64,000 nt of DNA from RH-AL1 sp964244495 (GCA_964244495.1 CAXTIU010000016.1:1-64000); one strand, 5' to 3'; shown: positions 7,441-17,023, counted from the first letter of the stretch. The notes: generated by a model not told the origin, from the sequence alone. Translations and numbers: made by a program.

Positions 7441-8669
7441 GCCGGCACCGGCGCGATGGCTTCGCGCAGCGCCGCGAGGTCGAGCCCGCGCTGCTGCGGG
7501 GCATCGCCGGCGCGCCCGTCGCGCACGAGGTCGTAGCGCCCGTCCCGGCCGACCAGCGTGAGCGTGGAGGGCGCGGCCTTGGCGCAGCCCTTCGCGCAGC
7601 CGGACACGTGCAGCGACGCGCCGGCCGGCAGCGCCGCCGCGAGAGCGGTGGCGTCCGCGCGGGTCGCGGTCGTGCCGCGCGCGCAGCCGTCCCGCCCGAC
7701 GCAGGCGGAAACGGCGAGGCGCGGATCGTTGTCGTCGGTGATGAAGGCGGCGACCTCCGGCAGCGGTTCCGGCCCCTCGAAACCTGGGATGAGGATCGCG
7801 CGCCACGGCGTCAGCCGCAGCTCGCCGAGCGGGGTGGGCGCGGCCAGGGCGGCGGCGCGTCGCAGCATCGCGGCGTCGAGCGCCCCGAACGGCGCGGCGA
7901 GGCCGAGCGTCGGCACGCCGCCGAAGCTGCGCCGTCCGACAACGTCAGCGCCTCGCGCGTCGGCGGCCACGATCGTGGCGGGCACGGGCGTGCCGCCGCA
8001 GGCCCGCGCGACGGTAGCGGGACCGAACGCGTCGAGCAGGCCCCGCATGCGGCGCGCCTCCGTCCGCGCGAAGAGGCTCAATGCCCCCCTCGCGACCGCG
8101 ACGGCACGCGCGACGAGGTCGCCGGCCTCGCATGTGCCGATCACGATGGCCGTGCCCTCTGCGCCGCCGAGGCCGATCGTGCAGGCGCCGTTCGCCCACG
8201 CGAAGCGCACGTCGGCGTCGACGCTCGCTAGGCCCGGCGCGCCGCCGTCGTCGACGAGGAAGCCGAACTTGGTCGGCAGCGCGTGCAGCGCGGGATCGGT
8301 GGCGAGGCGCGCCTCCAGCGCGCGGACGAGCGGCCGGATGTCGGGGCCGGCGCCCAATCCGGCGAGCGGGCTGGCGACGACGTTGCGGACGGCCTCGCCG
8401 GCGGCGCTCGCGTCGAGCAGGTCGAGGTCGGCCAAGGCGGTCAGCAACTCGGGCAGCGTCCGCTCCGTGACGCCGCGCAGCTGCAGGTTGGCGCGCGCGG
8501 TGAGGTCGAGGGCGCCGTTGCCCCAGCGATCCGCGCAGTCGGCCACGGCCCACGCAGTGGCGGCGCGCAGGATGCCGCCGGTCGGGCGCAGGCGGACGAT
8601 GAGCCCGTCCCGCGCCGCCATCGGCCGTAGCGCGCCGGGGCACCAGCCTTTGCGGAGCGCTTCAATCAC
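7437..8669 (-). CDS. cobG: Precorrin-3B synthase
   Basis: About 410 residues, with the nitrite/sulfite reductase ferredoxin-half arrangement repeated twice. The C-terminal half has the siroheme/4Fe-4S cysteines CVGRDGC and CAKGC, separated by about 30 residues. CobG is the oxygen-requiring enzyme converting precorrin-3A to precorrin-3B, and marks this as the aerobic pathway. GTG at 8669 overlaps the cobN stop by GTGA. N-terminal KGWCPGALRPM and GLIVRLRPTGG match the family. Confidence 0.93.
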   Translation of the reverse strand: MIEALRKGWCPGALRPMAARDGLIVRLRPTGGILRAATAWAVADCADRWGNGALDLTARANLQLRGVTERTLPELLTALADLDLLDASAAGEAVRNVVASPLAGLGAGPDIRPLVRALEARLATDPALHALPTKFGFLVDDGGAPGLASVDADVRFAWANGACTIGLGGAEGTAIVIGTCEAGDLVARAVAVARGALSLFARTEARRMRGLLDAFGPATVARACGGTPVPATIVAADARGADVVGRRSFGGVPTLGLAAPFGALDAAMLRRAAALAAPTPLGELRLTPWRAILIPGFEGPEPLPEVAAFITDDNDPRLAVSACVGRDGCARGTTATRADATALAAALPAGASLHVSGCAKGCAKAAPSTLTLVGRDGRYDLVRDGRAGDAPQQRGLDLAALREAIAPVPA

Positions 8670-11600
8670 GCCGCAGCACCCAGCATGTCGTCGAGGGTCG
8701 CCGCGTCCGAGTTGCGGCGGCTCGTCCACAGGCCGCGCCGCGCCGCGTCGCGGAAGCGGGCGGCGATCGCGCGGGCGGCGTCACGGTTGGCGCCGAGCAG
8801 GAAGGCGCGGACGTCCGGCGCCCCGCAGGTCGCCGCGAACATCATGTCGAAGTGCCGGCTCGCCACCGCGTCGCTCATCACCGCCATGGCGTAAAGGTTG
8901 TCGACCGTTTCCGCGATCTCCGCCGCGCCGCGATGGCCGTGGCGCATCTGCCCGGCGATCCAGCGCGGGTTGGCGGCGCGGCCGCGCATCACGCGGGCGA
9001 TCTCTTCGGCCTGGGTCCGCACGACGAGGCGATCCGTCTTCGCGCTATCCAGGTGGTAGAGGGCCGGCGCGGTGCCGAGCGCGTGCGCGGCGGCGGCGAA
9101 GCCGGCCTCGGCCTCGACGGTGGCTTGCGCGTCGAGCACGTCGGCCTCCGCCATGTCGCCCACGTGGATGAAGGCGTCGGCCCCGGCCACGCGCTCGCCG
9201 AAGGCGCCGGCCGCCGCAACGCCGTCGGCCGCCGTGCCGCCGTAGGCGTGTGAGCCGGCCGCGAGGTAGGCGCGGCCGAGGTCGTCGCGCGCCGCCATCG
9301 GGTCGGCGTCGAGCGTGCGGCCGAGCCCGATGCCGTAGGACGACGGCGCCGCGCCGAAGATGCGTGGCGTGGCCCCGCCGGCCCGCCGCGCGGCGGCGAG
9401 CGGGTTGACCGCGTCCTCCTCGTCGAGCGCGGCGACGGCGCGCACCGCCTGGTCGAACAGCGTGATCTGCGCGGGGAAGACGTCGCGGAACAGGCCGGAG
9501 ATCCGCAGCGTGACGTCGACGCGTGGCCGCTCCAGTCCGGCGTAGGGCAGGATGACGAAGCCGGACACGCGGGCGCTGGCGTGGTCCCAGGTCGGGCGGA
9601 CGCCGAGGTGCGCCATCGCCTGCGCGAAATCCTCCCCGCCGGTCCGCATCGTGGCGCTGGCCCACAGGTCGATCACCAGCGTGCGGAGCCAGTCGCCGTG
9701 GTCCTGGGCGTAGCGCTCGGCGACGGCATCTGCGGCGCGGCGGCCGATGGCGGTCGCGGTGCGACTCGGCACCGCGCGCGGGTCGGTGCCGTACAGGTTG
9801 CGGCCGGTCGGCAGCACGTCCGCCCGGCCGCGCGAGGGCGCGCCGGCGGGGCCACCCGGCACGAAGCGACCGTCGAGCGCGTCCAGCAGGCCGGCCCGTT
9901 CACCGGCCGCGCATGCCGCATCGTCGCCGCGCCCGAAGGTGTGGAGGCCGTCGCGGATGGCCAGCTCCTTGACGTCGCAGAGCCAGGCGTCGAGCGCCTC
10001 CAGCGCCGAGCGGCCGGCGGACAGGTCGACCCCGGCCTCCGCCGCCAGGCCGGTCTCCGCCGCGCGCTCGACCAGGGTGCGGCCGATGATGGCCGCGCGC
10101 CTGGGATCGAGCGCCTCGGCGGCGGCGTATTCGTCGAACAAGGCTTCCAGCTCGACCGCCGCGCCGTGCGCGCCGGCCTCCACCAGCGGAGGGGTCATGT
10201 GCCCCACCGTGAGCGCGGCCAAGCGGCGCTTGGCTTGCGCCGCCTCGCCGGGGTTGTTGACGATGAAGGGATAGATCACCGGCAGCGGCCCGAGCAGGGC
10301 CTCGGGCGCGCAGCCGTCATCGAGCGCGACCGGCTTGCCCGGCAGCCATTCCAGCGTGCCGTGCGTACCGCAATGGATCAGCGCGTGGGGGCGCGCGCGG
10401 TGGCGCAGCCACAGGTGGAAGGCGACGTAGCGGTGGCAGGGCGGCAGGGCGGCGTCGTGGTAGTCGCCCTTGCGGCTGTCGCGCGCCCCCCGGTCCGGCT
10501 GCAACGCGAGCACGAGGTTGCCGGCCTCGACCAGCGGGAAGGCGAAGGCGCCGTCGACGAGCGAGGGATCGTCGCCGGGATCGCCCCAGCGTTCCGCCAC
10601 GCGCGCGGCGAAGGCGGCCGGCAGCGCGGCGAGGAGGGCGCGATAGTCGGCGAGCGGCAGCGAGGCGCCCGGTCGCTTCAGCGCCGCCATCAGCGCCGCC
10701 GCCGGCGGCAGCTCGCCGACCGCGTAGCCGGCGGCGCGCAGGTCCTCGACGATGGCGGCGACGCTCGCCGGCGTGTCGAGGCCGACCGCGTAGCCCTCGC
10801 GCCCGCCGCGACCGGGATAGTCCGAGAGCACGCAGGCGATCCGGCGCTGGCCCGGCGGCGTGCGACGCAGGCGCAGCCAGGCGGCGGCGAGGTCGGCGAC
10901 GTGGGCGACGCGCGAGGGGATCGGGCGGTGCACCAGCCGGGTGAACTGGAGCGCCGCGCTGCGCGGGCTCTCCGCCTTGCACGAGATCGCGGCGGTGACC
11001 AGCCGCCCATCCATTTCCGGCAGCACGACGTTCATGGCGAGGTCGGCGGCCCCGAGCCCGCGCGGGTTGTCGCGCCACTGCTCGGCGGTGGCGCCGGCGA
11101 GGATCGCCTGGAGCACGGGGGCGTCGGCGGCGTCGAGCACGCTCGGCGCGGCGTCGCCGCGACCGGAGAAGGCGGTGGTGTTGACGATGACGCCGGGCGC
11201 ATTGACCTCGAGCGCGGCGGCCAGGATCGCGGCGGCGGCCGGGTCCTTGAGGCTCGTCGCGTAGAGCGCGGTGACGGCGATGCCCCGCGCGGCGAGCGCG
11301 TCGGCCAGCGCCACCACGGGGGCGCAGTCGCCGGCGAGCACCATCGAGCGATAGAAGACGATGGCGGCGTGGCCGACCGCCCCCGGCATTTGGCGGCATC
11401 CCGCGACGTAGCGGCCGGCCGGCGGCACGGCGGCCGGCTCCGACCAGGGCGCGGCGTCGCCGAGGTGGGTGTCGATCCAGCCGAGCAGCGAGCCCATGTT
11501 GCCGCTGCCGCCGTTCTGGAAGTAGCGCCAGATGCGGCGCAGGTCGTCGACCGGCAGGGTGGAGGCGGCATCCAACCGCTCGTCGGCGCGGGCGTCGCCC

Positions 11601-11956
11601 GGCACCACCGCGAGCGCGATGCCGCGCTCGCGGGCGACCCGCGCGAACTCGTCCACGCCGTAGCGCCAGTAGTCGAGGCCGCCGAGCAGCCGCACCAGCA
11701 CGAAGCGCGCGGCGCCCAGCATGCGCCCGGCGTAGAGGTCGACGGAATAGGGGTGCTTCAGCTGAGCCAGCGACGCCAGCCGCAGGCTCGCGCCCGCCAG
11801 GTTCGCGCGCCCTTGCCGTCCCTCGGCGGCGGCGGCGAGCGCGCCGAGGTCGCTGTCGGAGAACGAGAGGATCACGACGTCGCCCGGCGTCTGGCCGAGG
11901 TCGACCGCCGCCTCCGCCTCGGCGGTCGTCCGGCTCTCCGTGCGCAGCAGGTGCAT
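8666..11956 (-). CDS. cobN: Cobaltochelatase large subunit
   Basis: A 1096-residue protein of the CobN/magnesium-chelatase H family, with FQNGGSGNMGSLL, LSDYPGRGGREGYAVGLDTP, the strongly conserved IHCGTHGTLEWLPGK, and MRHGHRGAAEIAETVDNLYA. With CobS and CobT (not in the window) it inserts cobalt into hydrogenobyrinic acid a,c-diamide using ATP. From family knowledge, classical CobN is near 1275 residues, so this is a shorter version, but core motifs are present. It starts 3 bp after the cobW stop and overlaps cobG, forming one translationally coupled run. Confidence 0.95.
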   Translation of the reverse strand: MHLLRTESRTTAEAEAAVDLGQTPGDVVILSFSDSDLGALAAAAEGRQGRANLAGASLRLASLAQLKHPYSVDLYAGRMLGAARFVLVRLLGGLDYWRYGVDEFARVARERGIALAVVPGDARADERLDAASTLPVDDLRRIWRYFQNGGSGNMGSLLGWIDTHLGDAAPWSEPAAVPPAGRYVAGCRQMPGAVGHAAIVFYRSMVLAGDCAPVVALADALAARGIAVTALYATSLKDPAAAAILAAALEVNAPGVIVNTTAFSGRGDAAPSVLDAADAPVLQAILAGATAEQWRDNPRGLGAADLAMNVVLPEMDGRLVTAAISCKAESPRSAALQFTRLVHRPIPSRVAHVADLAAAWLRLRRTPPGQRRIACVLSDYPGRGGREGYAVGLDTPASVAAIVEDLRAAGYAVGELPPAAALMAALKRPGASLPLADYRALLAALPAAFAARVAERWGDPGDDPSLVDGAFAFPLVEAGNLVLALQPDRGARDSRKGDYHDAALPPCHRYVAFHLWLRHRARPHALIHCGTHGTLEWLPGKPVALDDGCAPEALLGPLPVIYPFIVNNPGEAAQAKRRLAALTVGHMTPPLVEAGAHGAAVELEALFDEYAAAEALDPRRAAIIGRTLVERAAETGLAAEAGVDLSAGRSALEALDAWLCDVKELAIRDGLHTFGRGDDAACAAGERAGLLDALDGRFVPGGPAGAPSRGRADVLPTGRNLYGTDPRAVPSRTATAIGRRAADAVAERYAQDHGDWLRTLVIDLWASATMRTGGEDFAQAMAHLGVRPTWDHASARVSGFVILPYAGLERPRVDVTLRISGLFRDVFPAQITLFDQAVRAVAALDEEDAVNPLAAARRAGGATPRIFGAAPSSYGIGLGRTLDADPMAARDDLGRAYLAAGSHAYGGTAADGVAAAGAFGERVAGADAFIHVGDMAEADVLDAQATVEAEAGFAAAAHALGTAPALYHLDSAKTDRLVVRTQAEEIARVMRGRAANPRWIAGQMRHGHRGAAEIAETVDNLYAMAVMSDAVASRHFDMMFAATCGAPDVRAFLLGANRDAARAIAARFRDAARRGLWTSRRNSDAATLDDMLGAAA

Positions 11957-11959
11957 GGG

Positions 11960-13015
11960 CTAGGCCGCGAGCGCGGCGCGGATCGCGGAGGCGTCGAAGC
12001 CCTTCTCGCCGATCACCACCAGCCGGCCCCGGCGATCCTCGCCGGGCGCCCAAGGGCGATCGAAGCTCTGGGCGAAGCGCGCCCCCACCCCCTGCACCAG
12101 CAGGCGCATCGGCTTGCCGGCCACGCACACGAAGCCCTTCATCCGCAGCACGTCGTGGGCGGCCGCCACGCCGGCGAGCTTGCGCAGAAAGGCGTCCGGC
12201 TCGGCCACGGTGTCGACCGCCATCACGAAGGTGTCGAAGTCGTCGTGGTCGTGATCGGGCTCGGCGTCGTGGTGCGAGGGGCGGGCGGCGAGGTCGTCCT
12301 CCGCCCCCGCGCCGAGGCCGAGCAGCACGGCGGCGTCGACGCGACCGCCGGCGGTCGCCACGATCTTCACCGCGCGGGGGATGGCGGCGCGGATCTCGCC
12401 TTCCACCCGGGCGCGGTCGGCCTCGTCCATCAGGTCGCTCTTGTTGAGGATGACGAGATCGGCGCAGAGCAGCTGGTCCTCGAACACCTCTTCCAGCGGG
12501 TTGTCGTGGTCGATGGTCGGGTCGGCGAGGCGCTGCGCCGCGAGCTTGGCCGGATCGTCGGCGAAGCGGCCGGCCGCCACGGCGGCGCCGTCCACCACCG
12601 CGACGACCCCGTCGACGGTGAGGCGGCGGCGGATGTCCGGCCAGTCGAACGCCTTGACGAGGGGCTTGGGCAAAGCCAGCCCCGATGTCTCGATGATGAT
12701 GTGCTCGGGCGGCGGGTCGGCGGCGAGCAGCGCCTCGATCGCCGGCACGAAGTCATCGGCCACGGTGCAGCAGATGCAGCCGTTGGCGAGCTCGATGATG
12801 GCGTCGTCCCGGCAGGCGTCGGCGGCACAGCCGCGCAGGATCTCGCGGTCGACCCCCACGTCGCCGAACTCGTTGATCACCAGGGCGAGCCGCCGGCCCC
12901 TGGCGGACCTCAGCACGTTGGCGATCAGCGTGGTCTTGCCGGCGCCGAGGAAGCCCGTGACGATCGTCACGGGCGTCTTGCCGGCTGGCTTGGGGCGGGA
13001 CGTTACGTCGGACAT
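11960..13015 (-). CDS. cobW: CobW-family GTP-dependent metallochaperone
   Basis: A 351-residue G3E GTPase. GFLGAGKTT is the P-loop (about residue 22), GCICCT is the metal-binding CxCC motif, and NKSD is the guanine-recognition motif. A histidine/aspartate-rich stretch (HHDAEPDHDHDDF) precedes the C-terminal CobW domain. CobW is thought to deliver cobalt for corrin synthesis. ATG at 13015 has GAGG seven bases upstream; an upstream TTG at 13027 is less likely. It is the first gene downstream of the cobalamin riboswitch. Confidence 0.95.
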   Translation of the reverse strand: MSDVTSRPKPAGKTPVTIVTGFLGAGKTTLIANVLRSARGRRLALVINEFGDVGVDREILRGCAADACRDDAIIELANGCICCTVADDFVPAIEALLAADPPPEHIIIETSGLALPKPLVKAFDWPDIRRRLTVDGVVAVVDGAAVAAGRFADDPAKLAAQRLADPTIDHDNPLEEVFEDQLLCADLVILNKSDLMDEADRARVEGEIRAAIPRAVKIVATAGGRVDAAVLLGLGAGAEDDLAARPSHHDAEPDHDHDDFDTFVMAVDTVAEPDAFLRKLAGVAAAHDVLRMKGFVCVAGKPMRLLVQGVGARFAQSFDRPWAPGEDRRGRLVVIGEKGFDASAIRAALAA

Positions 13016-13124
13016 CGGACACCTCAAGGCGCGTCGCGCGCGTCAGTCGATCTCGGGTGTCGTGACGGTTCGCCCGGAGGATGCGGCCGGGCATCGACAC
13101 GGCTCGGGACACCCCGCCCAGCCA

Positions 13125-13315
13125 TCGGCGATCGCAGCGGCAGGTCTCCTGGCTCGCGGAGTGTGCCGGCGCGTCGCCTTCCCGGTTGCCCAGTGGCCGG
13201 GGATGATCCCCTGACGCGCCTCTCCGCCGACAGTTGCGGGGGCAGCCGTGGCTTTGGCGACCGGCCTCAGCCCGCGCCGCACCACATTCCCTTTTCACCC
13301 TCGGAACGAGGGACC
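13125..13315 (-). promoter_or_regulatory. Cobalamin (AdoCbl) riboswitch upstream of cobW
   Basis: Read on the minus strand, the leader contains, in order, AAAGGGAAT-GTGGTGCGG, GGCTGCCCCCGCAACTGT, CCACTGGG...CCGGGAAGGC, and the B12 box AGCCAGGAGACCTGCC (13139-13154). These are the conserved blocks of the cobalamin riboswitch. High adenosylcobalamin should repress cobW and the coupled cobN-G-J genes. About 110 bp separate the B12 box from the cobW start; a CCTCC there could pair with the GAGG ribosome-binding site, which suggests control of translation (inference). Confidence 0.93.
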
Positions 13316-13541
13316 GTTGCGGCGAGCACCCTACGCGCGGCCGCCGAGGTGTCAATGGCGTCGGCGGCGCCGCGTCGAGCGCCTTCCCCGAACATGAATT
13401 TGCCTCGCCAGGGAGGCTCGCCGGATGAAAACCGTTCCGAAACCGTCCGCCGGAGCATTCGTTTCGCGTCCCTTGACGACGCGCGCCACCGTGCAGGAAA
13501 GCTGCGCCCGACGGGGCCGGGCGGCCCGCTGGGATCATCGC

Positions 13542-15011
13542 ATGACGGACGCAACGCTGGCGCGAACCACGACTGTCGACCCGCTCACGGAGGACTGGCT
13601 CGCCGTCGTCATCGGCTTCGCCGTCTTCGCGGCGGCCCTCGTCGGCCTCGTCGGCCCCGACCTGCTCGGCTGGGTCGTCACCAGCGCGGTGTGGACGAGC
13701 ACGGCCAACGCGCTGAAGCCCGCCGCCGCCGCGTTCAACGGTCTGGGCGGCGGCGGATCGCTGCTCGCCACCTTCGTCGCGCTGATCGTGGTGCTCACCG
13801 CCGGCGCCGCCGCCCTCGGCCTCGACGCCAAGCGCTTCGCCCCGCGTTTCGCCGTGCTGTTCCTCGTCGCCTTCGGCGCCTGGACGCTCGGGGGCTTCGC
13901 CCACCTCGCCGCCGTGACCCCGGCGGAATACGCCAGGTTCGGCATCGGCTGGTCGCTCAGGCTGACCAACGAGGGCGGGTTCATCGTGGCGCTGCTCGCC
14001 GGCCTCGTCATCGCCAACGCGTTTCCCCGCTTCGCCGCCTGGCTCGGCGAGGCGGTGCGGCCGGAACTCTACATCAAGATCGCCATCGTGATCCTCGGCG
14101 GCTTCGTCGCTGTGACGATCGCCGGCAAGTTCACCCTCGCCGGCTCGATCCTGCTGCGCGGTCTGGCGGCGATCGTCGAGGCCTACCTGATCTACTGGTC
14201 GGTGGTGTATTTCGTCGCGCGCAAGTGGTTCGGGCTGAAGCGCGAGTGGGCGGTGCCGCTGGCCTCGGGCATCTCCATCTGCGGCGTCGCCGCCGCCATC
14301 GCCACGGGCGGCGCCATCCGCGCCCGGCCGGCCGTGCCGATCCTGGTGTCGTCGCTGGTGGTGATCTTCGCGATGGTCGAGGTGCTGGTGCTGCCGTTCC
14401 TGGCGCAAACCTTCCTGTGGCGCGACCCGTTCGTGGCCGCCGCCTGGATGGGCCTCGCGGTGAAGAGCGACGGCGCGGCGGTGGCGAGCGGCGGCATCAC
14501 GGAGGCGCTGATCACCGCGAAGGCGGCGGCCGCCGGCATCAGGTACCAGCCGGGCTGGATCCTCAGCACGACCGCCGCGATCAAGATCTTCATCGACGTG
14601 TTCATCGGCGTCTGGGCCTTCATCCTGGCCTACATCTGGACCAACCACGTCAACGCAACCGCCGGCGGGGCCAAGGCGCGGCCGGGGGAGATCTGGGAGC
14701 GCTTCCCGAAGTTCATCCTCGGCTTCCTCGTCACGTTCCTGGTCGGGCTGGCCATCGCCGTCTCGGCCGCCCCGGCGACGGTCGCCCGCCTCACCCCGTC
14801 GATCGCGGAAGCCAACGCGGTCCGCGTGATCTTCTTCATCCTGACCTTCTTCTCCATCGGCGTGCTGTCGGACGTGCGCAAGCTGTGGGAGGACGGCTTC
14901 GGCAAGCTCGTCGCGATCTACGTCGTCAGCCTGTTCGGCTTCGTCGTGTGGGTGGGGCTGTTCATCTCCTGGCTGTTCTACAGCGGCGTCAAACCCCCGC
15001 TGGTCGGCTGA
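13542..15011 (+). CDS. YeiH/UPF0324-type putative sulfate exporter
   Basis: About 489 residues with many hydrophobic segments, and family-like stretches ILSTTAAIKIFIDVFIG, VLSDVRKLWEDGFGK and RFPKFILGFLVTFL. It matches the conserved inner membrane family (Cons_hypoth698/YeiH) annotated as putative sulfate exporters; the real substrate is unproven. ATG at 13542 is chosen because the sequence upstream in the same frame is low-complexity basic and non-membrane. It is divergent from cobW, so the roughly 525 bp between the two starts holds the riboswitch and both promoters. A micropeptide gene follows after 15 bp. Confidence 0.82.
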   Translation: MTDATLARTTTVDPLTEDWLAVVIGFAVFAAALVGLVGPDLLGWVVTSAVWTSTANALKPAAAAFNGLGGGGSLLATFVALIVVLTAGAAALGLDAKRFAPRFAVLFLVAFGAWTLGGFAHLAAVTPAEYARFGIGWSLRLTNEGGFIVALLAGLVIANAFPRFAAWLGEAVRPELYIKIAIVILGGFVAVTIAGKFTLAGSILLRGLAAIVEAYLIYWSVVYFVARKWFGLKREWAVPLASGISICGVAAAIATGGAIRARPAVPILVSSLVVIFAMVEVLVLPFLAQTFLWRDPFVAAAWMGLAVKSDGAAVASGGITEALITAKAAAAGIRYQPGWILSTTAAIKIFIDVFIGVWAFILAYIWTNHVNATAGGAKARPGEIWERFPKFILGFLVTFLVGLAIAVSAAPATVARLTPSIAEANAVRVIFFILTFFSIGVLSDVRKLWEDGFGKLVAIYVVSLFGFVVWVGLFISWLFYSGVKPPLVG

Positions 15012-15026
15012 ACGAGGATCGCGACC

Positions 15027-15197
15027 ATGAGCCATGACCTTCGCGACGACGACCTTCGCGACGACGACCTGCGCAGGGAGATGAACGCCGGCGACGCCGA
15101 GCCGCTGCTGCCCATCGAGAAGAAGCTGATCGCCTACAGCCTCGGCCTCGGCCTGGTGCTGCTGGTGGTGCTGGCGGTGGTGAACCGGCTGGTGTGA
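15027..15197 (+). CDS. Small single-pass membrane protein after the exporter
   Basis: 56 residues. The N-terminal 19 residues are charged and contain a tandem repeat DLRDDDLRDDDLRR encoded by a 15-bp DNA repeat. The C-terminal half is one hydrophobic helix (AYSLGLGLVLLVVLAVV) ending NRLV. The gene lies 15 bp after the exporter stop and on the same strand, so it is probably co-transcribed and may be an accessory subunit of that transporter. Function unknown. It is too short to be found by length-filtered gene calling. Confidence 0.65.
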   Translation: MSHDLRDDDLRDDDLRREMNAGDAEPLLPIEKKLIAYSLGLGLVLLVVLAVVNRLV

Positions 15198-15299
15198 GGC
15201 CGGCGAGTTGGTGGAAGGCTGGTGCTCGGCCGACCCTTGATCCACTTGTGATCGCGCCCTAGACTTCCCGCTACCGACTGGTCCACCGATTGGGGCGGC

Positions 15300-16124
15300 A
15301 TGGTCGCCAAAGCTGTTTCGGCGAATGCGGCGCTGCAGGCCGCCATCCTGGCGATGCTGCCGGAGGATGGCACGCCCGTCCTCAATCGCGTCATGCGGGT
15401 GATGCTCGCGCGCAAGCTCGAACGAACCGTCGACGACGACGCCTTCTTCAAGGCACGCGACACCCTGCTGTCGGAAGGAGTCGTCGGTCGCCTGCGCGGC
15501 CAGGGCGGGCAGATTTTCCTCGCCAAGCCTGAGCCGGAGGTGCCGCGGGAGCCGGCCCCCGCGGACCCGAAGGATGTTTGGTCGGAAGCAAGCCTGATGG
15601 CGCCGCTCCAGGCCTACCTCGAAGGCCCTTTCCGCGCCGCGCTCGACCTGCCGGCGCAAGGCGCCTGCATTGTCCAGGACACGTCCGTGAAGGGACCGTA
15701 CAGGGGCAAGTGGGCAAGGCCGGACTTCATCCTCGTCAGCGCCATGCGCTTCAGACTGATGCCGGGTGCCCAGGTCGACCTGCACTCGTTCGAGCTGAAG
15801 ACGGAGGCTGGCGGCGGCGTCCTCGCGATCCACGAGGCGCTGGCGCAGACGCGCTGGACCCACTTCGGCCACCTCGTTTGGCATCTGCCCGAGGGCTGCA
15901 AGGGCGAGGCGATGCTGGACGACATCATCAACCACTGCGAGGAACACGGCATCGGCTTCATCCGGATGCGGGAGCCCAGGCGATCGGCGGGAGGCGGCTG
16001 CGAAGTGCTGGTCGATCCCCGCCGCAAGCCGACGCTCAGTGCCGTGGTCGACGGCTTCTTGGAGTCGCGACTCTCGCCCGAGCAGAAGACGATGTTGCGA
16101 GAGGCGATCGGGGCGCAGGCGTGA
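15300..16124 (+). CDS. Winged-helix plus PD-(D/E)xK nuclease-like protein (unrecognised)
   Basis: 274 residues, family not recognised. Residues 1-75 look like a winged helix-turn-helix (LARKLERTVDDDAFFKARD, then a GGQIFLAKP wing). A proline-rich linker follows. Residues 95-200 have the order expected of a restriction-endonuclease fold: a helix with E96/E108, then RPDF (P141-D142), a strand ending FELKTE (E165-x-K167), and a helix with QTRW. This is a motif-level inference, not a confirmed nuclease. First gene of a three-gene run: its stop overlaps the next start as GTGA. Neighbouring genes on both sides are unrelated, which fits an accessory cassette. Confidence 0.6.
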   Translation: MVAKAVSANAALQAAILAMLPEDGTPVLNRVMRVMLARKLERTVDDDAFFKARDTLLSEGVVGRLRGQGGQIFLAKPEPEVPREPAPADPKDVWSEASLMAPLQAYLEGPFRAALDLPAQGACIVQDTSVKGPYRGKWARPDFILVSAMRFRLMPGAQVDLHSFELKTEAGGGVLAIHEALAQTRWTHFGHLVWHLPEGCKGEAMLDDIINHCEEHGIGFIRMREPRRSAGGGCEVLVDPRRKPTLSAVVDGFLESRLSPEQKTMLREAIGAQA

Positions 16125-17023
16125 GCGACGGTGCGGATCGGCAAGGCAAGTTCATCGCCGTCGCCAACATGAAGGGCGGCGTGGGCAAGACCACGACGGT
16201 CGTGAGCCTCGCGGAGGCGCTGGCGGCGGATGACCTCGACGCGTCCGTGCTCGTCGTCGACCTCGACCCACAGGCGAGCGCATCCATGTGCATCGCTGGC
16301 GACGACCTGCTCTACGAGTTGATCCAGGCCGGACGGACGCTCGAGGATTTTCTGGAAAAGCGCCTCATCAAGCAGGAGAATGCCGACCTCGACGCCTTGG
16401 TGCGCGCACAGATCAGCGCCGTAACCCACGGCGGCCGGCAGCTTGACCTGTCCTTGCTACCTTGCGGCCCGCACCTGCGCGTCGTCGAACGCGAACTGCT
16501 CTATGAATTGACCGGTCGCGACCTCAGCATGAACGCCATAGACAGCAAGATATGGCAGCTCTTCACCAAGGACTTCACGGCGCTCAAGAGGACATACGAC
16601 TACATCATTTTCGACTGCGCGCCCGGCATCTCGCCGGTGACTGAGGCGGCGATCCGCATCGCGGACCTCGTCGTGGTGCCGACCATTCCCGACCATCTCA
16701 GCGTCTACGGCCTCAACGCCTTCCATGGCAGCATCTGGGCGCGGAAGTCGGGTGGTCTTCCTAAACCGAGGAGCGCGCCGCACATCCTTATCACGCGCGT
16801 GCAAGGTACGCGGCAGCATAGGGCTATGGTGCAGGAACTCGTCGCCGGCGCGCGCAAGGACGATACGGCCTATCGCATCATCAAGGCGATGGTGCCCCAG
16901 TCCGCCGGCTTGGCGGACGCCATCGTGAACGCCGACTACCTCACCTTCACCCAGAAATACACGACGCCCATCATCACGCAGACGCTGCAGCCGCTCGTCG
17001 AGGAAATCAAAGGATTGATCTGA
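16121..17023 (+). CDS. ParA/MinD-type ATPase
   Basis: About 300 residues. The deviant Walker A box MKGGVGKTT with the signature lysine is at residues 17-25, VVDLDPQASAS is the A' motif at about 45-55, and YIIFDCAPGIS is Walker B. This is the ParA/Soj family, whose ATP-bound dimers bind DNA nonspecifically and move or position cargo. GTG at 16121 overlaps the upstream stop; its own stop TGA overlaps the ATG of the next gene. No recognisable ParB or centromere repeats were seen, so chromosome partition is unlikely. The link to a nuclease-like gene suggests a defence, DNA-transaction or mobile-element function. Confidence 0.88.
   Translation: MSDGADRQGKFIAVANMKGGVGKTTTVVSLAEALAADDLDASVLVVDLDPQASASMCIAGDDLLYELIQAGRTLEDFLEKRLIKQENADLDALVRAQISAVTHGGRQLDLSLLPCGPHLRVVERELLYELTGRDLSMNAIDSKIWQLFTKDFTALKRTYDYIIFDCAPGISPVTEAAIRIADLVVVPTIPDHLSVYGLNAFHGSIWARKSGGLPKPRSAPHILITRVQGTRQHRAMVQELVAGARKDDTAYRIIKAMVPQSAGLADAIVNADYLTFTQKYTTPIITQTLQPLVEEIKGLI

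Noticed and set aside
9581..15037. An 1818-codon plus-strand open frame spanning the cobN and cobW region
   Set aside because: It is antisense to cobN and cobW and extremely rich in R, G, A and H; it arises from the high-GC codon bias of the real genes. No recognisable domain.
12753..15947. A 1064-codon minus-strand frame crossing cobW, the riboswitch and the exporter
   Set aside because: It is antisense to the exporter and out of frame with cobW; charged low-complexity composition typical of a shadow frame.
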